A DNA stretch of 64,000 nt from an uncultured Erythrobacter sp. (GTDB lineage Bacteria; Pseudomonadota; Alphaproteobacteria; Sphingomonadales; Sphingomonadaceae): positions 186,001 to 250,000 of the forward strand of contig CANNCL010000002.1 in NCBI GenBank assembly GCA_947503155.1, read 5' to 3'. Positions 31,966 through 42,309 of the stretch are shown here, one piece after another (within the stretch, counting starts at the first letter, position 1; each line of letters starts with the position of its first letter). A program made the translations under genes and the position numbers. Under the pieces are notes generated by a model. That model did not search any database and was not told the DNA's origin. It saw only the letters and a list, made by a program, of their open reading frames with translations.

Positions 31966-34335
31966 TTAGCGGAAACCCAAATTGCGCAGCGCGAAGAAGA
32001 GCTGAAAACTGTTGCCGCGTTCCGCATCGCCCGCGCTGATAAAGTCGCGCCGCCACGTCGCGCCGAATTCGATGCAATCGTCGCTATAGGCAATGCCAAG
32101 CCGGGTGCGGATCGGTTCAAACCCATCGGGTGTAAACAGCGGATCTTCTTCGGCGCTGGTGAGGTTGACGATAGCCGATCCAAAGACCGACCAATGGCGC
32201 CCGATCGTAAAGCGCCCCGCCGCGCGAATTTCTTCGCGATCCTGCAAATCCTCAACCGTTTGAATGTTTCGGTCGAGCCGCAGATAACCCAGCTCAAAAT
32301 AATTGCGCTGAGACCCGATAGTGGCGTCGATTTCGTTGCGCCGGATGGCGAGGCTGTCTTTGTCGATCCGGAAACGGTGCGTGAACAACAGATCATTGCG
32401 TAAGCGCACTTCGGTCCGGCCAACAAAGTCAGAGACGCGTTCTGACAATCCGGTACCGTCCGGGAAAATCTCGCGTTCGGTGGAAAAGCGATAGGATTGG
32501 CCGATCGTGCTTTTGACGCGCCATCCCGGCTTTGTCAGTTCCCAATCAACCCCCCAAGTGACGCGCGTCCCATCCTCCACCCGGTCATATCCGGGGAAAC
32601 GGTTGAGCGCGAAGAGATTGGAATCTTCCAAATCAATCGCGCGCGAATCTTCGTTGGGCACGGCAAGGTTGCGGATCGGTGGGCTGGCGACGATCTGCAC
32701 ACGGGGTTTGAGCACCTGCGTGCCGCCAAAGGCTTCGCCAACAAACGGCCATTCTATGTCGATAGCGGCAGTCGCAACGCCGCGCGTGGTCCACCCTTCA
32801 TTGCCGCGATACACCTGCGTCAACGTGGCCAGCGTATTTTCCGTGTTGTAAATATCGCCGCGCACCAGCCCCGTGACGGTCACAACCTGGCCAAGCCCCG
32901 TCAGCCGCCGCAAATCCCACTGCGCCCCGGCAAATGCGCGCTGCGTATCCTGTCCGTCCTTGCGGATCAGGCTCAGCGTGTTGGCCTGCAATTGCACCTG
33001 TCCGCCCAAAACCGGATCATCCAAGATGCGGCGGTAATCAAAGGCAGGCACCGCAAGCGGGATCTGCCCCTGTTCGGCGTTGATCCGCAGCGTTTGCGTG
33101 GCCCATCCAGCGAGGCTCAGATAGGAATTGTCGTCAATCCGTTCCAGATTGATGGTTGAACGCAAACGGTCATCGCGGCTGATGTCATAACGGCGCAAGA
33201 ATGTGCGGTCGCTGGCGAGCCGAATTGAGCCGGTCAGGCTCCATTCGGGGGAAAACAGGAATTTCCCATTCGCGAAGAAATATCCGCGCGGGTCGCTTTG
33301 CGAGGTTGGGGTCGCACCAAAATTGGAAACGCGGCGGCTGGACGTGGCGTAACCGGTGATCTGGTACGCGCCCTTTTCCGTGAGGTGCCGCCATTGTGCA
33401 TTGATCATTGGCGGGGCGTCGGAATAGATTGACGCGCCTAAGGTCAGGTCGCGGTTATCCGCAAGCCGCCAGTAATACTCGCCCGATAATTCCAGTCCGT
33501 TGACCTGATCAAACCGTATATCAGGCACCAGAAACCCAGTTTCCGCGCTGCCATCGGTGCGGATTGCGAGGCCGGGTAACGGCAGAATGCGCGCGCCGAA
33601 CAATTCAAGCACTGCGCCGTCGAAACTAACGCGCGCCTCGTCTGGGTCATAGGTCACGCGGTCGGCGGTGATGCGCCAGCTTGGGTCCTGTGCGCAGCCA
33701 TCCTCGCTGGTCACGGCGCATGCGGTGTAGGCGGCGTCGGTCAGCAACACTGTGCCATCGCCGTCACGCTGGGCCGAGCGCGCGGCCAGCCGCCCACCTT
33801 GACGCAGCGCCAGCAACAGATCGTCCATCGCGCCCGCTTCAAACTCGTCGTTTAGCGCGAGGGTTTCGGTGAAAATTTGATTGCCATCTTTATCGACGAA
33901 ACGAACATTGCCACGCGCGAATATCTCGCCGCTATTGCGGTCCCACACGATTTCATCGGCGCGTACGGATGCATCTTGGCTGCGCAAGATAACATCGCCG
34001 CGCGCAGTGACAGTGCCCGCTTCATTGTCATAGGCGACTTGTTCCGCTTCGAAGCCGATCTGCTCGCCATCCTCAGCAGTGCCACCTTCAGAAACGCCGC
34101 CTTCAGAAACGCCGCCTTCAGAAACGCCATCCTCGACAGAGCCGACACCGGCTTCGATTGGGTCTGGTGCGGGCGGCAAATCTGTTGGGTTTGAGCCGGA
34201 CAGCTCCTGTGCCCCAGCGGGAACCGCAATTCCCAACATGGCGATCGTCATCGCGGCAAGACCAAGCGGACTTGCCATAGAGCGCATTGATAAGCGGTCT
34301 CTCAACTGAATATTGGCCTTGAAAGCTCCCGACAT
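31966..34335 (-). CDS. lptD: LPS-assembly protein LptD
   Basis: A roughly 789-aa outer-membrane barrel that inserts lipopolysaccharide into the outer leaflet together with LptE. Signal peptide ends AVPAGAQ. A LptA-like beta-jellyroll domain follows (VTARGDVILRSQDASVRADE, ARGNVRFVDKDGNQIF), then the barrel, ending FFALRNLGFR. Between the signal peptide and the jellyroll is a Gly-Glu-Ser-Val repeat (15-bp units at 34091-34135). Start at 34335 or the later ATG at 34287 cannot be decided. First gene of the lptD-surA-pdxA-rsmA group; a 234-bp gap before surA may hold an internal promoter. Confidence 0.94.
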   Translation of the reverse strand: MSGAFKANIQLRDRLSMRSMASPLGLAAMTIAMLGIAVPAGAQELSGSNPTDLPPAPDPIEAGVGSVEDGVSEGGVSEGGVSEGGTAEDGEQIGFEAEQVAYDNEAGTVTARGDVILRSQDASVRADEIVWDRNSGEIFARGNVRFVDKDGNQIFTETLALNDEFEAGAMDDLLLALRQGGRLAARSAQRDGDGTVLLTDAAYTACAVTSEDGCAQDPSWRITADRVTYDPDEARVSFDGAVLELFGARILPLPGLAIRTDGSAETGFLVPDIRFDQVNGLELSGEYYWRLADNRDLTLGASIYSDAPPMINAQWRHLTEKGAYQITGYATSSRRVSNFGATPTSQSDPRGYFFANGKFLFSPEWSLTGSIRLASDRTFLRRYDISRDDRLRSTINLERIDDNSYLSLAGWATQTLRINAEQGQIPLAVPAFDYRRILDDPVLGGQVQLQANTLSLIRKDGQDTQRAFAGAQWDLRRLTGLGQVVTVTGLVRGDIYNTENTLATLTQVYRGNEGWTTRGVATAAIDIEWPFVGEAFGGTQVLKPRVQIVASPPIRNLAVPNEDSRAIDLEDSNLFALNRFPGYDRVEDGTRVTWGVDWELTKPGWRVKSTIGQSYRFSTEREIFPDGTGLSERVSDFVGRTEVRLRNDLLFTHRFRIDKDSLAIRRNEIDATIGSQRNYFELGYLRLDRNIQTVEDLQDREEIRAAGRFTIGRHWSVFGSAIVNLTSAEEDPLFTPDGFEPIRTRLGIAYSDDCIEFGATWRRDFISAGDAERGNSFQLFFALRNLGFR
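34091..34135 (-). repeat. 15-bp tandem repeats in lptD
   Basis: GAAACGCCGCCTTCA occurs twice exactly (34091-34105, 34106-34120), with degenerate units before (from 34077) and after. It encodes GVSEG units in a disordered stretch of LptD. Copy number change would keep the frame. Confidence 0.85.
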
Positions 34336-34493
34336 GGCTTGCCTATTGCACCGCTCGCGCCTAATCGCAATCGCCATTCCCCGGGTGCAATTTGAACCGC
34401 GATCAAGCGTGCGAAAACGATGGCCGCGATGGCTAAACAGATGGCCCCCATTCCCGGCGCTTTTCCAGGGCCGATGATTTATTCGGAGCGAAC

Positions 34494-35954
34494 ATGAAAA
34501 TCCTCTTCACCGACACATCTCCTGCCCATGTCCGGCTTAACGCGCGGATCGTCAATCAAGGCGATGCACTGTCCGATCTTGACGCGGCATTAAGCGACGG
34601 CGCCCCGGCTGCGCGTTTTAAGGGCAGCGCAGGTCAGGTGTTTGAAGGTTTTGTGACGCAGGCAGGTTCTTTAAAGCGTGTTGCAATTGCGGGTGCGGGC
34701 GAACCGGATGCGGCGAAACGCGGCCTTAATGTGGAACGTGCCGGCGCGGCGTTAATGGCCAAATATTTGCGCTCTGGCGAAACGGAAATGGTCATCGACC
34801 TCGGCCATGCCGACCTTTCAGGCGAAGAGGCGGCCGGAGTTCTGCTTGGTTTGCGGCTGCGTGGTTGGGGCTTTGACGAATACCGCACGAAATTGGCGGC
34901 TGAAAAGAGAATCACGCTTGAAACGGTTCATGTTGTCGGCGCTCCGGCTGGGACTGAGGACGCTTGGCAAACTGCCAGCGCCGTGGCCACCGGCGTTGAG
35001 TTCACCAAAAAACTGATCACGCTGCCTGCCAACATTCTTTATCCTGAAAGCTTCGTTGCGCAGTGCGAGGAAGCCTTTGCGGGCACAGGCGCGGAATTGA
35101 CCGTCCTTGACGAAGATCAAATGGGCGAACTGGGCATGGGCGCATTGCTTGGCGTGGGGCAGGGTTCTGTTCGCGCCTCGCGGATGCTTGCGATCCGTTG
35201 GAACGGCGGCAAAGCGGGCGACAAGCCGACTGCGTTCGTTGGCAAGGGTGTGACCTTTGATACGGGCGGTATTTCGCTGAAGCCCCCTCCCGGTATGGAA
35301 GATATGAAGTGGGACATGGGCGGCGCTGGCGCGGTTGCAGGCGGTATGCTGTCACTGGTTTTGCGCAAGGCGAAAGCCAATGTCGTCGCAGTGATGGGGC
35401 TGGTTGAGAACATGCCCGACGGCAATGCGATCCGTCCCGGCGATGTTGTCACCACCATGAGCGGCCAGACGGTCGAAGTGCTCAACACCGATGCCGAAGG
35501 GCGCTTGGTCCTGTGTGACGCGCTGCATTGGACGCAGGACGTGTTTAAGCCTGCGCGCATCGTCGATTTCGCGACGCTTACCGGCGCGATGATTATTGCG
35601 CTGGGCCATGAATATGGCGGCGTGTTTTCCAATGATGATGATCTTGCCGATCAATTGACAGCAGCAGGCGGAACCACAGGCGATAAGCTATGGCGGCTGC
35701 CGATTGGGCCGGCTTACGACAAGCTGATCGACAGCCCTATTGCAGACATCAAAAATGTCGGCCCGCGTCCGGCTGGATCAATCACGGCTGCGCAATTCCT
35801 GCACCGTTTCATCAAGAAGGGCACACCGTGGGCGCATTGCGATGTCGCGGGCATGGTTTTCTCTGACAAGCCTGGCCACAGCTGGGACAAAGGCGCGACC
35901 GGATACGGCGTGCGTCTGATTGACCAATTCATCGCGGACAATGCGGAAGGGTAA
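34494..35954 (+). CDS. pepA: Leucyl (cytosol) aminopeptidase PepA
   Basis: A 486-aa M17 di-metal aminopeptidase. Metal and catalytic residues lie in [31 protein letters not shown] and the signature [14 protein letters not shown]. It starts at ATG 34494 (GGAGCG about seven bases upstream). PepA works as a hexamer in peptide turnover and in some species binds DNA. Here it heads a plus-strand run DUF2256-holC-lipoprotein-ndk; the pepA-holC pairing is conserved in proteobacteria. Confidence 0.96.
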   Translation: MKILFTDTSPAHVRLNARIVNQGDALSDLDAALSDGAPAARFKGSAGQVFEGFVTQAGSLKRVAIAGAGEPDAAKRGLNVERAGAALMAKYLRSGETEMVIDLGHADLSGEEAAGVLLGLRLRGWGFDEYRTKLAAEKRITLETVHVVGAPAGTEDAWQTASAVATGVEFTKKLITLPANILYPESFVAQCEEAFAGTGAELTVLDEDQMGELGMGALLGVGQGSVRASRMLAIRWNGGKAGDKPTAFVGKGVTFDTGGISLKPPPGMEDMKWDMGGAGAVAGGMLSLVLRKAKANVVAVMGLVENMPDGNAIRPGDVVTTMSGQTVEVLNTDAEGRLVLCDALHWTQDVFKPARIVDFATLTGAMIIALGHEYGGVFSNDDDLADQLTAAGGTTGDKLWRLPIGPAYDKLIDSPIADIKNVGPRPAGSITAAQFLHRFIKKGTPWAHCDVAGMVFSDKPGHSWDKGATGYGVRLIDQFIADNAEG

Positions 35955-35965
35955 GGCGCGAGCGC

Positions 35966-36124
35966 ATGGCTAAGATGCGCAAGAAATCGGACCTTCCCTC
36001 CAAGATATGTGAGACTTGCGCCTTGCCCTTTACTTGGCGCAAGAAGTGGGAGCGTGATTGGGACAACGTGCGTTATTGTTCGGAGCGATGTAAGCGAGAC
36101 AAGGGGAGCAATGCGAGCGCATGA
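35966..36124 (+). CDS. DUF2256 small zinc-ribbon-like protein
   Basis: A 52-residue protein: [20 protein letters not shown], then [20 protein letters not shown] and [12 protein letters not shown]. Four cysteines in C-x2-C ... C-x3-C spacing indicate one zinc knuckle; WRKKWxxDWxxVxYCSxRC is the DUF2256 hallmark. The stop overlaps the holC start as ATGA, so it is translationally coupled to holC. No function is assigned to the family. It is short enough to be missed by gene finders. Confidence 0.9.
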   Translation: MAKMRKKSDLPSKICETCALPFTWRKKWERDWDNVRYCSERCKRDKGSNASA

Positions 36125-36555
36125 AGGTCGATTTCTGGCAATTGTCGCGTGACCCGGTTGAAAAGGTCGTCGCTCTGATCGCTCAGCGGGTGATGGATGC
36201 GGGCGAGCGGTTGCTCGTCGTCAGCAAAGATGCCGATCAGCGTGAGGCGATTTCGCGGACCCTTTGGAAATCTGGGCCGGAAAGCTTTCTCGCCAATGGC
36301 GAAGCGTCTGAGCCCGGCGCGGCGCATCAACCGATCTTGCTGTCCGAAAACACCGATCCGCAAAACACCGCCAGCCATGTCATCTATGCCGATGGCGAGT
36401 ATCGCGAGCCGACCGAATTTGCACGGGCGTTCCTATTGTTCGATGACAACACCGTAGAGGCCGCGCGCGGCACATGGAAATCGCTCGACGGGGCTGATGG
36501 ACTGGAGCGCGCATTCTTTCGCCAAGACGGCGGTAAATGGGTCAAAGTCGCATAA
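36121..36555 (+). CDS. holC: DNA polymerase III chi subunit HolC
   Basis: A 144-aa clamp-loader accessory protein that links the polymerase to [23 protein letters not shown] is the typical beginning; [19 protein letters not shown] and [20 protein letters not shown] correspond to the conserved LW...FLPH and P..L... core. It lies downstream of pepA as in many proteobacteria, with DUF2256 between and overlapping. Confidence 0.92.
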   Translation: MKVDFWQLSRDPVEKVVALIAQRVMDAGERLLVVSKDADQREAISRTLWKSGPESFLANGEASEPGAAHQPILLSENTDPQNTASHVIYADGEYREPTEFARAFLLFDDNTVEAARGTWKSLDGADGLERAFFRQDGGKWVKVA

Positions 36556-36573
36556 ATATTGGGGAGGATCACT

Positions 36574-37089
36574 ATGCGTATCTCAGCAGTCCTTAAGAGC
36601 ACTTTCGCGGCAGCTTCGCTCTTGGCGCTTGCCGCTTGCGGAGCGGAGGAATCGGGCAGTTTTACCACCGACGAAGGCGATACTGGCGAATACCGGATCG
36701 ATTCTGAAAGCGGCGAAGCCAGCATGACGGTTGAGACGCCCGATGGTGACGTCACGATGCGCACCGGCGCGGATATTCCGGTTGATTTGCCAGCGGGCTT
36801 TACGCTGATTGACGGCGCGCAGGTTCTAAACAATATCACCATCGGCCAAGCAGACGGGAAGGGCGCCTTGATCACTTTCCTCAGCGACAAGAGCCCCAAA
36901 GAGATCACCGATTTTTATCGCGCTCAGGCAGAAGCCGCCGGAATTGCTATCCAGATCGAAACCGATATCAATGGCGGATCAATGCTGGGCGGCGAAGATG
37001 AGACATCGGGAGCGACTTTCTCAATCACCGCTTATCCGGGCGAAGACGGCACGACCGGGCAGTTGACCATCAGCCAAGACTTGAATTGA
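36574..37089 (+). CDS. Lipoprotein of unknown function
   Basis: A 171-aa predicted lipoprotein: MRISAVLKSTFAAASLLALA followed by ACG (lipobox LAAC). GGGGAGGATC immediately upstream fixes the start. The first part (residues 25-60) is rich in Glu, Ser and Asp. The rest (about 65-171: DLPAGFTLIDGAQVLNNITI, FLSDKSPKEITDFYRAQAEA) looks like a compact alpha-beta domain. I do not recognise a named family. It sits 18 bases after holC. Confidence 0.75.
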   Translation: MRISAVLKSTFAAASLLALAACGAEESGSFTTDEGDTGEYRIDSESGEASMTVETPDGDVTMRTGADIPVDLPAGFTLIDGAQVLNNITIGQADGKGALITFLSDKSPKEITDFYRAQAEAAGIAIQIETDINGGSMLGGEDETSGATFSITAYPGEDGTTGQLTISQDLN

Positions 37090-37169
37090 TCCGCCACCGG
37101 GGGTAGGGGCGCGCCGGAAATCAATTCAGCGCAAAGCTGCGCCCATCCCTCTATCCTAAGGAACACATT

Positions 37170-37592
37170 ATGGCGGTTACCCGCACCTTTTCGATCATCA
37201 AGCCTGATGCCACTCGCCGCAATCTGACCGGCGCTGTTACTGCAATGTTAGAGGCCGCTGGCCTGCGCGTTGTCGCATCCAAGCGTATCCACATGACCAA
37301 AGCGCAAGCAGAAGGCTTCTACGCCGTGCATAGCGAGCGTCCATTCTTTGGCGAATTGACCGAATTCATGATGAGCGAACCTGTGGTTGTTCAAGTCCTC
37401 GAAGGCGAAGACGCCGTGACCCGCAACCGCGACATTATGGGCGCGACCAACCCAGCCGACGCCGCAGAAGGCACAATCCGCAAGGAACATGCTTTGTCGA
37501 TCGGCGAAAACACCGTCCACGGCAGCGACAGCGAAGAAAACGCGAAGATCGAAATCGATTTCTTCTTCAGCGCTGACGAAATCGTTGGGTAA
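37170..37592 (+). CDS. ndk: Nucleoside-diphosphate kinase
   Basis: A 140-aa enzyme that equilibrates nucleoside di- and triphosphates. It begins [20 protein letters not shown] and ends with the active-site block [20 protein letters not shown], where His of HGSDS is phosphorylated. Normal family length. The ATG is preceded by TAAGGA. It closes with a strong terminator. Confidence 0.97.
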   Translation: MAVTRTFSIIKPDATRRNLTGAVTAMLEAAGLRVVASKRIHMTKAQAEGFYAVHSERPFFGELTEFMMSEPVVVQVLEGEDAVTRNRDIMGATNPADAAEGTIRKEHALSIGENTVHGSDSEENAKIEIDFFFSADEIVG

Positions 37593-37613
37593 ACCCCGGA
37601 CGCTTTTGAATTT

Positions 37614-37646
37614 GAAAAGGGCTGCCCCGCTGGGCGGCCCTTTTTG
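37614..37646. terminator. Bidirectional terminator after ndk
   Basis: AAAAGGGCTGCCC / GGGCGGCCCTTTTT with loop CGCT. A and T tracts on both sides serve convergent ndk and the sulfotransferase gene. Confidence 0.9.
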
Positions 37647-37649
37647 ATT

Positions 37650-38894
37650 CTAGCGCGGGTCGCGGTCCTGTTTTTGAAAGCGATCGAGCTGCTCTGAATG
37701 CGCGCGGTGGTGGCCGTTTGTGCCTTTCGCCATTTGTGCGCGCATTGCGGCTAGCGCGGCCTGCGAAAGATTGAGGCCGAGTTCAGAATAGGTGCGCCGA
37801 ATTTCCGGCTCCCAATCTGCATTGAGCGCATCGAAGTGAAGCCGCGCAATCGGGCCGGTCCAAGAGGCAAGAGCGCGGGCCATTCGTTCCTCTCGCAATT
37901 CAATCTTGCGCCGCCAAAACGCCTCGATCCGTTCCAAATCGCATGTGTCCGATTGGATTGCCATCTGGTTCGCAGCGAGCGAAACCGCGCTGCGCAATAC
38001 GGCCTGTTTGTCCCGTTCTGCGATGATCAAACGCGCATCTGGAAAAGCAGCAAGCAACGTATCCAGATCTTCTGAGAATGCGGGCACTTTCATGACGCGG
38101 GGTAGGGCGGCCATGCCCCGGTGCGCGGCGTCGGTGCGCAGGATGCGGGCAAATTCCCGGTAAATCGGGGCGGTATCTCGGGCCTCGCTAAAGGCGCTGT
38201 AGGACGGGATGTGCCACTGCGATTCGTAAATCGAATGGTGCAGCGCGGCTGCGATCCACGCCAGTTCCTCCTCCACTTCGCCAGCGGACATTGGGTGGAT
38301 GGATTGGAGCCACGGATTAAGCGCGCCCAGCATTGCCAGTTCAACGGAGCTTTTGAGCCTGTTCAGCCCCGCCGGCGCGGGGACCGGATGATAGGCATCG
38401 CAATAGCGAGTGTGCGAATGGGCGGGGTCTGCGGCAAGCAGCTTGTGGATCCGTGTGGTCCCGCTGCGCATGTGACCAATGATGATGATTGGCGGAGCGA
38501 GCTGGGCCGTGAGCAGTTCGGGCCGATCCTTCCAAAGCGCTCCAAAAGACAACCGGTTTTTGAGCGCCCGCGATAGCTGTCCATAGGCCATCGCGCGGCC
38601 CAGCGGATTGAGGTCTGCTTCGGAAGTGACCGAGCCGCAAAGCCGCGCCAACCTTTCGCGAAAATCCGCCGCATCTGCCGCAGTGCGGCCGCCAGTTTCC
38701 GCTGCCTCGTCAAAACCTTTTGCGGCCAAAGACCAAAGTGCATCCGGCTCCAAAACCGGCTCTGGCAACCAGCCTTTTGCCCATGCACGGCCAAGGAAAT
38801 CATTCGCGCGGTCCGCCAGTTTTCCGCGCGCCAAAGGATGATCGCGAACGGGGGCGTTCACGTCTTTTGGCTCATCAAAACATGTCCGCTGCAT
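37650..38894 (-). CDS. Sulfotransferase-family protein
   Basis: A 414-aa protein with the PAPS-binding loop IIIIGHMRSGTTRIHKLL (5'-PSB motif) and, later, FPDARLIIAERDKQAVLRSA (3'-phosphate-binding region). This places it in the Sulfotransfer_3 group, which sulfates carbohydrates, lipids or other small acceptors; the acceptor is unknown. It overlaps the upstream purN by 20 bases in a different frame, so it is probably read from the purine operon. The last residues are basic and Gln-rich. Confidence 0.82.
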   Translation of the reverse strand: MQRTCFDEPKDVNAPVRDHPLARGKLADRANDFLGRAWAKGWLPEPVLEPDALWSLAAKGFDEAAETGGRTAADAADFRERLARLCGSVTSEADLNPLGRAMAYGQLSRALKNRLSFGALWKDRPELLTAQLAPPIIIIGHMRSGTTRIHKLLAADPAHSHTRYCDAYHPVPAPAGLNRLKSSVELAMLGALNPWLQSIHPMSAGEVEEELAWIAAALHHSIYESQWHIPSYSAFSEARDTAPIYREFARILRTDAAHRGMAALPRVMKVPAFSEDLDTLLAAFPDARLIIAERDKQAVLRSAVSLAANQMAIQSDTCDLERIEAFWRRKIELREERMARALASWTGPIARLHFDALNADWEPEIRRTYSELGLNLSQAALAAMRAQMAKGTNGHHRAHSEQLDRFQKQDRDPR

Positions 38895-39831
38895 CAATCA
38901 GCTTTGTGAGCCGCGCTGGGGCGACGCTGCGCCATGACCGTTCAAGCCATTCGGAGATGTGATCCCAGTCCAGATCAGGACGATTGAGGATCACTCCTAC
39001 CCATCCGCTGGCGCCGTAAAAAGCAGGCTTATAATAGATGTCCGGCTGACCCTCGACGAGGTTCAGCAGCTCATCCATCCCGCTGGTTTTGACGAGCACG
39101 GCGATATGGTCGCTGCCGTGATGGCGGTCTGAAAAATAGGCGAAATATTTGCCCGATTTCTCGCTCCCGGCGCGAAATCCGGGTGAACCGTGGCTTTCGC
39201 GCTCATGCGTCTCGGGCAGAGCGAGCGCGAGATCGCGCAGCTTTGCAAAGAGAAAATCTGGGTCCGATCCGCGCGACACATAATCGGCGACCGCGCGCGG
39301 ATAGAGCTGGTGCTCGGCAAGTTTGACCCGCGCGCCAAGGCTTTCCGGCGTGTCACCCGGTGCAATCGCCACTCGCGCTTGTGCCAACACTTCGCCCGCG
39401 TCGAGTTCCGGCGTCACGACATGGACGCTTGCGCCTGCATGGCTGTCGCCTGCTTCGATGGCCCGCGCAAATGTGTCGAGACCTTTGTATTTGGGCAGCA
39501 GGGATGGGTGAATATTGAGGATGCGGCCTTCCCAGCGCGCGACGAATTCGTCGGACAAAATCCGCATATAACCGGCCAGCACCAGATATTCCGCGCCCGC
39601 TTCCATTGCTGCGGCTTCCATGGCGGCATCGTGTTCGGCGCGCGAATGGCCTTTATGCGAATGGACGAAGGTTTCGATGCCCTCAAGCCGCGCCAATTCC
39701 AGCCCGCTTGCATCGGCCATATTGCTGGCGACCAGCGCGATCTCAAACTGCGCATCGGCAAGCCGGCTGGCATAGAGGATGGCGGCCATATTGGTGCCGC
39801 TGCCGGAGATGAAGACCGCGATCTTAGCCAA
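38875..39831 (-). CDS. purN: Phosphoribosylglycinamide formyltransferase PurN fused to a YjbR-like domain
   Basis: A 318-aa two-domain protein. Residues 1-195 are Pur[26 protein letters not shown] and [16 protein letters not shown] with the catalytic Asn-His-Pro, [10 protein letters not shown] and the catalytic Asp nearby. It uses 10-formyl-THF in purine synthesis step 3. From about residue 200, [20 protein letters not shown] ... [20 protein letters not shown] resembles the MmcQ/YjbR (CyaY-like, double-wing) fold. It begins with TTG at 39831, within the last codons of purM (8-base overlap), so is coupled to purM. Confidence 0.9.
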   Translation of the reverse strand: MAKIAVFISGSGTNMAAILYASRLADAQFEIALVASNMADASGLELARLEGIETFVHSHKGHSRAEHDAAMEAAAMEAGAEYLVLAGYMRILSDEFVARWEGRILNIHPSLLPKYKGLDTFARAIEAGDSHAGASVHVVTPELDAGEVLAQARVAIAPGDTPESLGARVKLAEHQLYPRAVADYVSRGSDPDFLFAKLRDLALALPETHERESHGSPGFRAGSEKSGKYFAYFSDRHHGSDHIAVLVKTSGMDELLNLVEGQPDIYYKPAFYGASGWVGVILNRPDLDWDHISEWLERSWRSVAPARLTKLIDAADMF

Positions 39832-40939
39832 GATGCGTCGCCTCCCACTCCTCGGTCGCGGACCACGTGCCTTTGCTGCCGCGAACGGTGCAGCCGCGTT
39901 CCCCTTCGCGGATCACGCCGACATGGCAAACGGTTTCGCCCGCTGCCTCCAACCTTTCGGTGATCGCGGCCACGTCGCGTTCCGCCACGGCCAACACCAT
40001 GCCCACGCCGCAATTGAACGTGCGGGCCATTTCGGCGGGTTCAATGTGTCCTTGTGCTTGCAAAAACGCCATCAGACGCGGTTGATCCCACAGGTCGGCA
40101 TCAACCGCCGCATGAGCGCCTTCGGGCAGGATACGCGGTAAATTTTCCAGCAAACCCCCGCCGGTAATATGCGCCAGACCATGGATCAGCCCTTCGCGGA
40201 TCAGCGGCAGCAGGCTGGCGACATAAATCCGCGTTGGCTCAATCAAAGCGTCGATCAGCAGGCGATCTTGGTCAAACAAAGACGGGCGATCCAATTTCCA
40301 GCCCTTATCCGCCGCCAACCGCCGCACCAACGAATAGCCGTTGGAATGGACGCCAGAGCTTGCAAGCCCAATGAGGACATCGCCCGGAGCAACCGCGTCT
40401 CCGGTAAGCTGCTCGCCGCGCTCAACCGCGCCGACACAGAATCCTGCGAGGTCATAATCCCCCTCGCCATACATGCCCGGCATTTCCGCCGTCTCGCCGC
40501 CAATCAAGGCGCATCCGGCCTGTTTGCAACCCTCTGCAATCCCGGCAACAACGCGTGTTGCGACGCCGTTTTCCAGTTTGCCTGTGGCGAAATAATCGAG
40601 GAAAAACAGAGGTTCTGCACCCTGAACGATCAGATCGTTGACGCACATAGCGACCAAATCAATGCCGACACTGTCATGGCGGTCATGCTCGATCGCCAAT
40701 TTCAGCTTGGTGCCCACTCCATCATTCGCCGCGACCAGCAACGGGTCTTTATACCCCGCGGCTTTCGGGTCGAAAAATCCGCCAAATCCGCCCAGCTCGC
40801 TGGTTGCTCCAGGGCGAGCGGTGGCTTTGGCCAACGGGGCGATTGCCTTGATCAGAGCATTGCCCGTATCAATGGAAACGCCCGCATCGGCGTATGTGTA
40901 TGATGAGTTCTTTGCGTTCATGACCGCGTGTTTAGCCAT
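39824..40939 (-). CDS. purM: Phosphoribosylformylglycinamidine cyclo-ligase PurM
   Basis: A 371-aa ATP-dependent AIR synthetase, purine synthesis step 5. It contains [45 protein letters not shown] and the glycine-rich [15 protein letters not shown] of the PurM fold. The start may be at 40939 (MAKHAVM) or at ATG 40921. It is the first gene of purM-purN-sulfotransferase and is divergent from the DUF2066-hda genes across 52 bp. Confidence 0.96.
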   Translation of the reverse strand: MAKHAVMNAKNSSYTYADAGVSIDTGNALIKAIAPLAKATARPGATSELGGFGGFFDPKAAGYKDPLLVAANDGVGTKLKLAIEHDRHDSVGIDLVAMCVNDLIVQGAEPLFFLDYFATGKLENGVATRVVAGIAEGCKQAGCALIGGETAEMPGMYGEGDYDLAGFCVGAVERGEQLTGDAVAPGDVLIGLASSGVHSNGYSLVRRLAADKGWKLDRPSLFDQDRLLIDALIEPTRIYVASLLPLIREGLIHGLAHITGGGLLENLPRILPEGAHAAVDADLWDQPRLMAFLQAQGHIEPAEMARTFNCGVGMVLAVAERDVAAITERLEAAGETVCHVGVIREGERGCTVRGSKGTWSATEEWEATHLG

Positions 40940-40991
40940 TCAGGCTTGGAATTCCACTCGCCATTGGGCAAAGGACAACAAGATTTCCCCG

Positions 40992-42293
40992 ATGACGATT
41001 GCTTCGCACCCTTTTGGCCCGAATTTGAGCGCCCTTAAGCCATCGGCTTTGAACCTGCGCTGGTTTCTGGCCGCGCTGTTTGCTTTGGCGTTGCTTGGCG
41101 GCGGATATGCATTGGTTTTGGCGCAAGTTTCCGGCGATCGGGGAATCGCACCGACCGCCTCAAGCGCGGATATTGAGGTTCGCGGGGTAGAGGTCGATGT
41201 GCGCGCCGATAATGCGATGGATGCCCGCAACACCGCATGGCGTCAGGCCCAGCGCGAGGCATGGAGCCGCGTTGGCGGACCGGCGATTTCCGATGGGCAG
41301 CTATCGGGGATGGTTTCCGCGATCGTTATTCAACGCGAGCGTGTGGGGCCAAAACGCTATGTTGCGACCCTTGGCGTGTCATTCGACCGCCAAAGGGCAG
41401 GGCGGTTCTTAGGCGGGGCTTCGCGTGCGCGCGCTTCTGCGCCAATGTTGCTGATCCCCATTACGGCTAGCGGCGGTGCCTACACAGCTTTTGAAGTGCG
41501 CAATCCGTGGCAACGCGCTTGGGCGGCCTTCAACCCGGGAACCAGCCGGATCGATTATGTCCGGCCCAGCGGAGCGGGCGGCGATTCGCTGCTGTTGAAT
41601 TATGGACAGGCGGGCCGGCGCAGCCGTGCATGGTGGCGCACCACGCTCGACCAATATGGCGCGGCGGACGCGTTGGTGCCGATTGCGCGGCTGGAACATC
41701 AATTTCCCGGTGGGCCGATCAAGGGCACCTTTACCGCGCGCTATGGGCCAGACAGCAAAGTGCTGGAAAGCTTTACGATGGAAGCGAATGGCCCGGGCGG
41801 TCTGGACGAAATGCTGGGCGAGGCGGTGGACCGGATGGACCGCATTTACGAACAAGCCCTTGTCGATGGTCAATTGCAACCAGACCCAACTTTGCGTTTG
41901 GGCGGTTCTGGTCAGGTTGATCCGGCAATTGCGCGGCTGATCGAGATCGGTCGTTCGATCCGTGCGCGCGACCAAGCCGTCGCCGCTGCGGCATCAGCGG
42001 CAAGTGCGGCTCCGGTGGCAGCACCAAGCGCGCAGGCCGAACAGGCCCCGGCCATTGTGCGCAGTTTTACCGTTCAATTTGCAACACCTGATGCGATGAC
42101 GTTTGACGCAACGCTTTCGACCGTTCGCCAAGTGTCTGGTGTACGCGGATTGGCCGTTACGAGCACCGCGATGGGCGGCACATCGGTTATGAGCGTGAGT
42201 TATGGCGGCGAAATTTCCGCATTGGCCGCCGCCTTGCGCGCGCGCGGTTTCACCGTGCGTGAGGGCGCAAGCGCGCTCGCCATTTCGCGCTAA
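40992..42293 (+). CDS. DUF2066-like exported protein
   Basis: A 433-aa protein with a membrane anchor or signal (about residues 20-42, FLAALFALALLGGGYALVLA) and a long exported part. It contains VDVRADNAMDARNTAWRQAQ, RYVATLGVSFDRQRAGRFL, FPGGPIKGTFTARYGPDSKV, an Ala-rich linker (near 345-360) and a terminal alpha-beta domain. The position next to purMN and hda equals that of the DUF2066 gene in pseudomonads, which supports the family call. Start ATG 40992 is uncertain because the ribosome site is weak. Function unknown. Confidence 0.72.
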   Translation: MTIASHPFGPNLSALKPSALNLRWFLAALFALALLGGGYALVLAQVSGDRGIAPTASSADIEVRGVEVDVRADNAMDARNTAWRQAQREAWSRVGGPAISDGQLSGMVSAIVIQRERVGPKRYVATLGVSFDRQRAGRFLGGASRARASAPMLLIPITASGGAYTAFEVRNPWQRAWAAFNPGTSRIDYVRPSGAGGDSLLLNYGQAGRRSRAWWRTTLDQYGAADALVPIARLEHQFPGGPIKGTFTARYGPDSKVLESFTMEANGPGGLDEMLGEAVDRMDRIYEQALVDGQLQPDPTLRLGGSGQVDPAIARLIEIGRSIRARDQAVAAAASAASAAPVAAPSAQAEQAPAIVRSFTVQFATPDAMTFDATLSTVRQVSGVRGLAVTSTAMGGTSVMSVSYGGEISALAAALRARGFTVREGASALAISR

Positions 42294-42309
42294 GCACCGC
42301 GCTGGCGCT

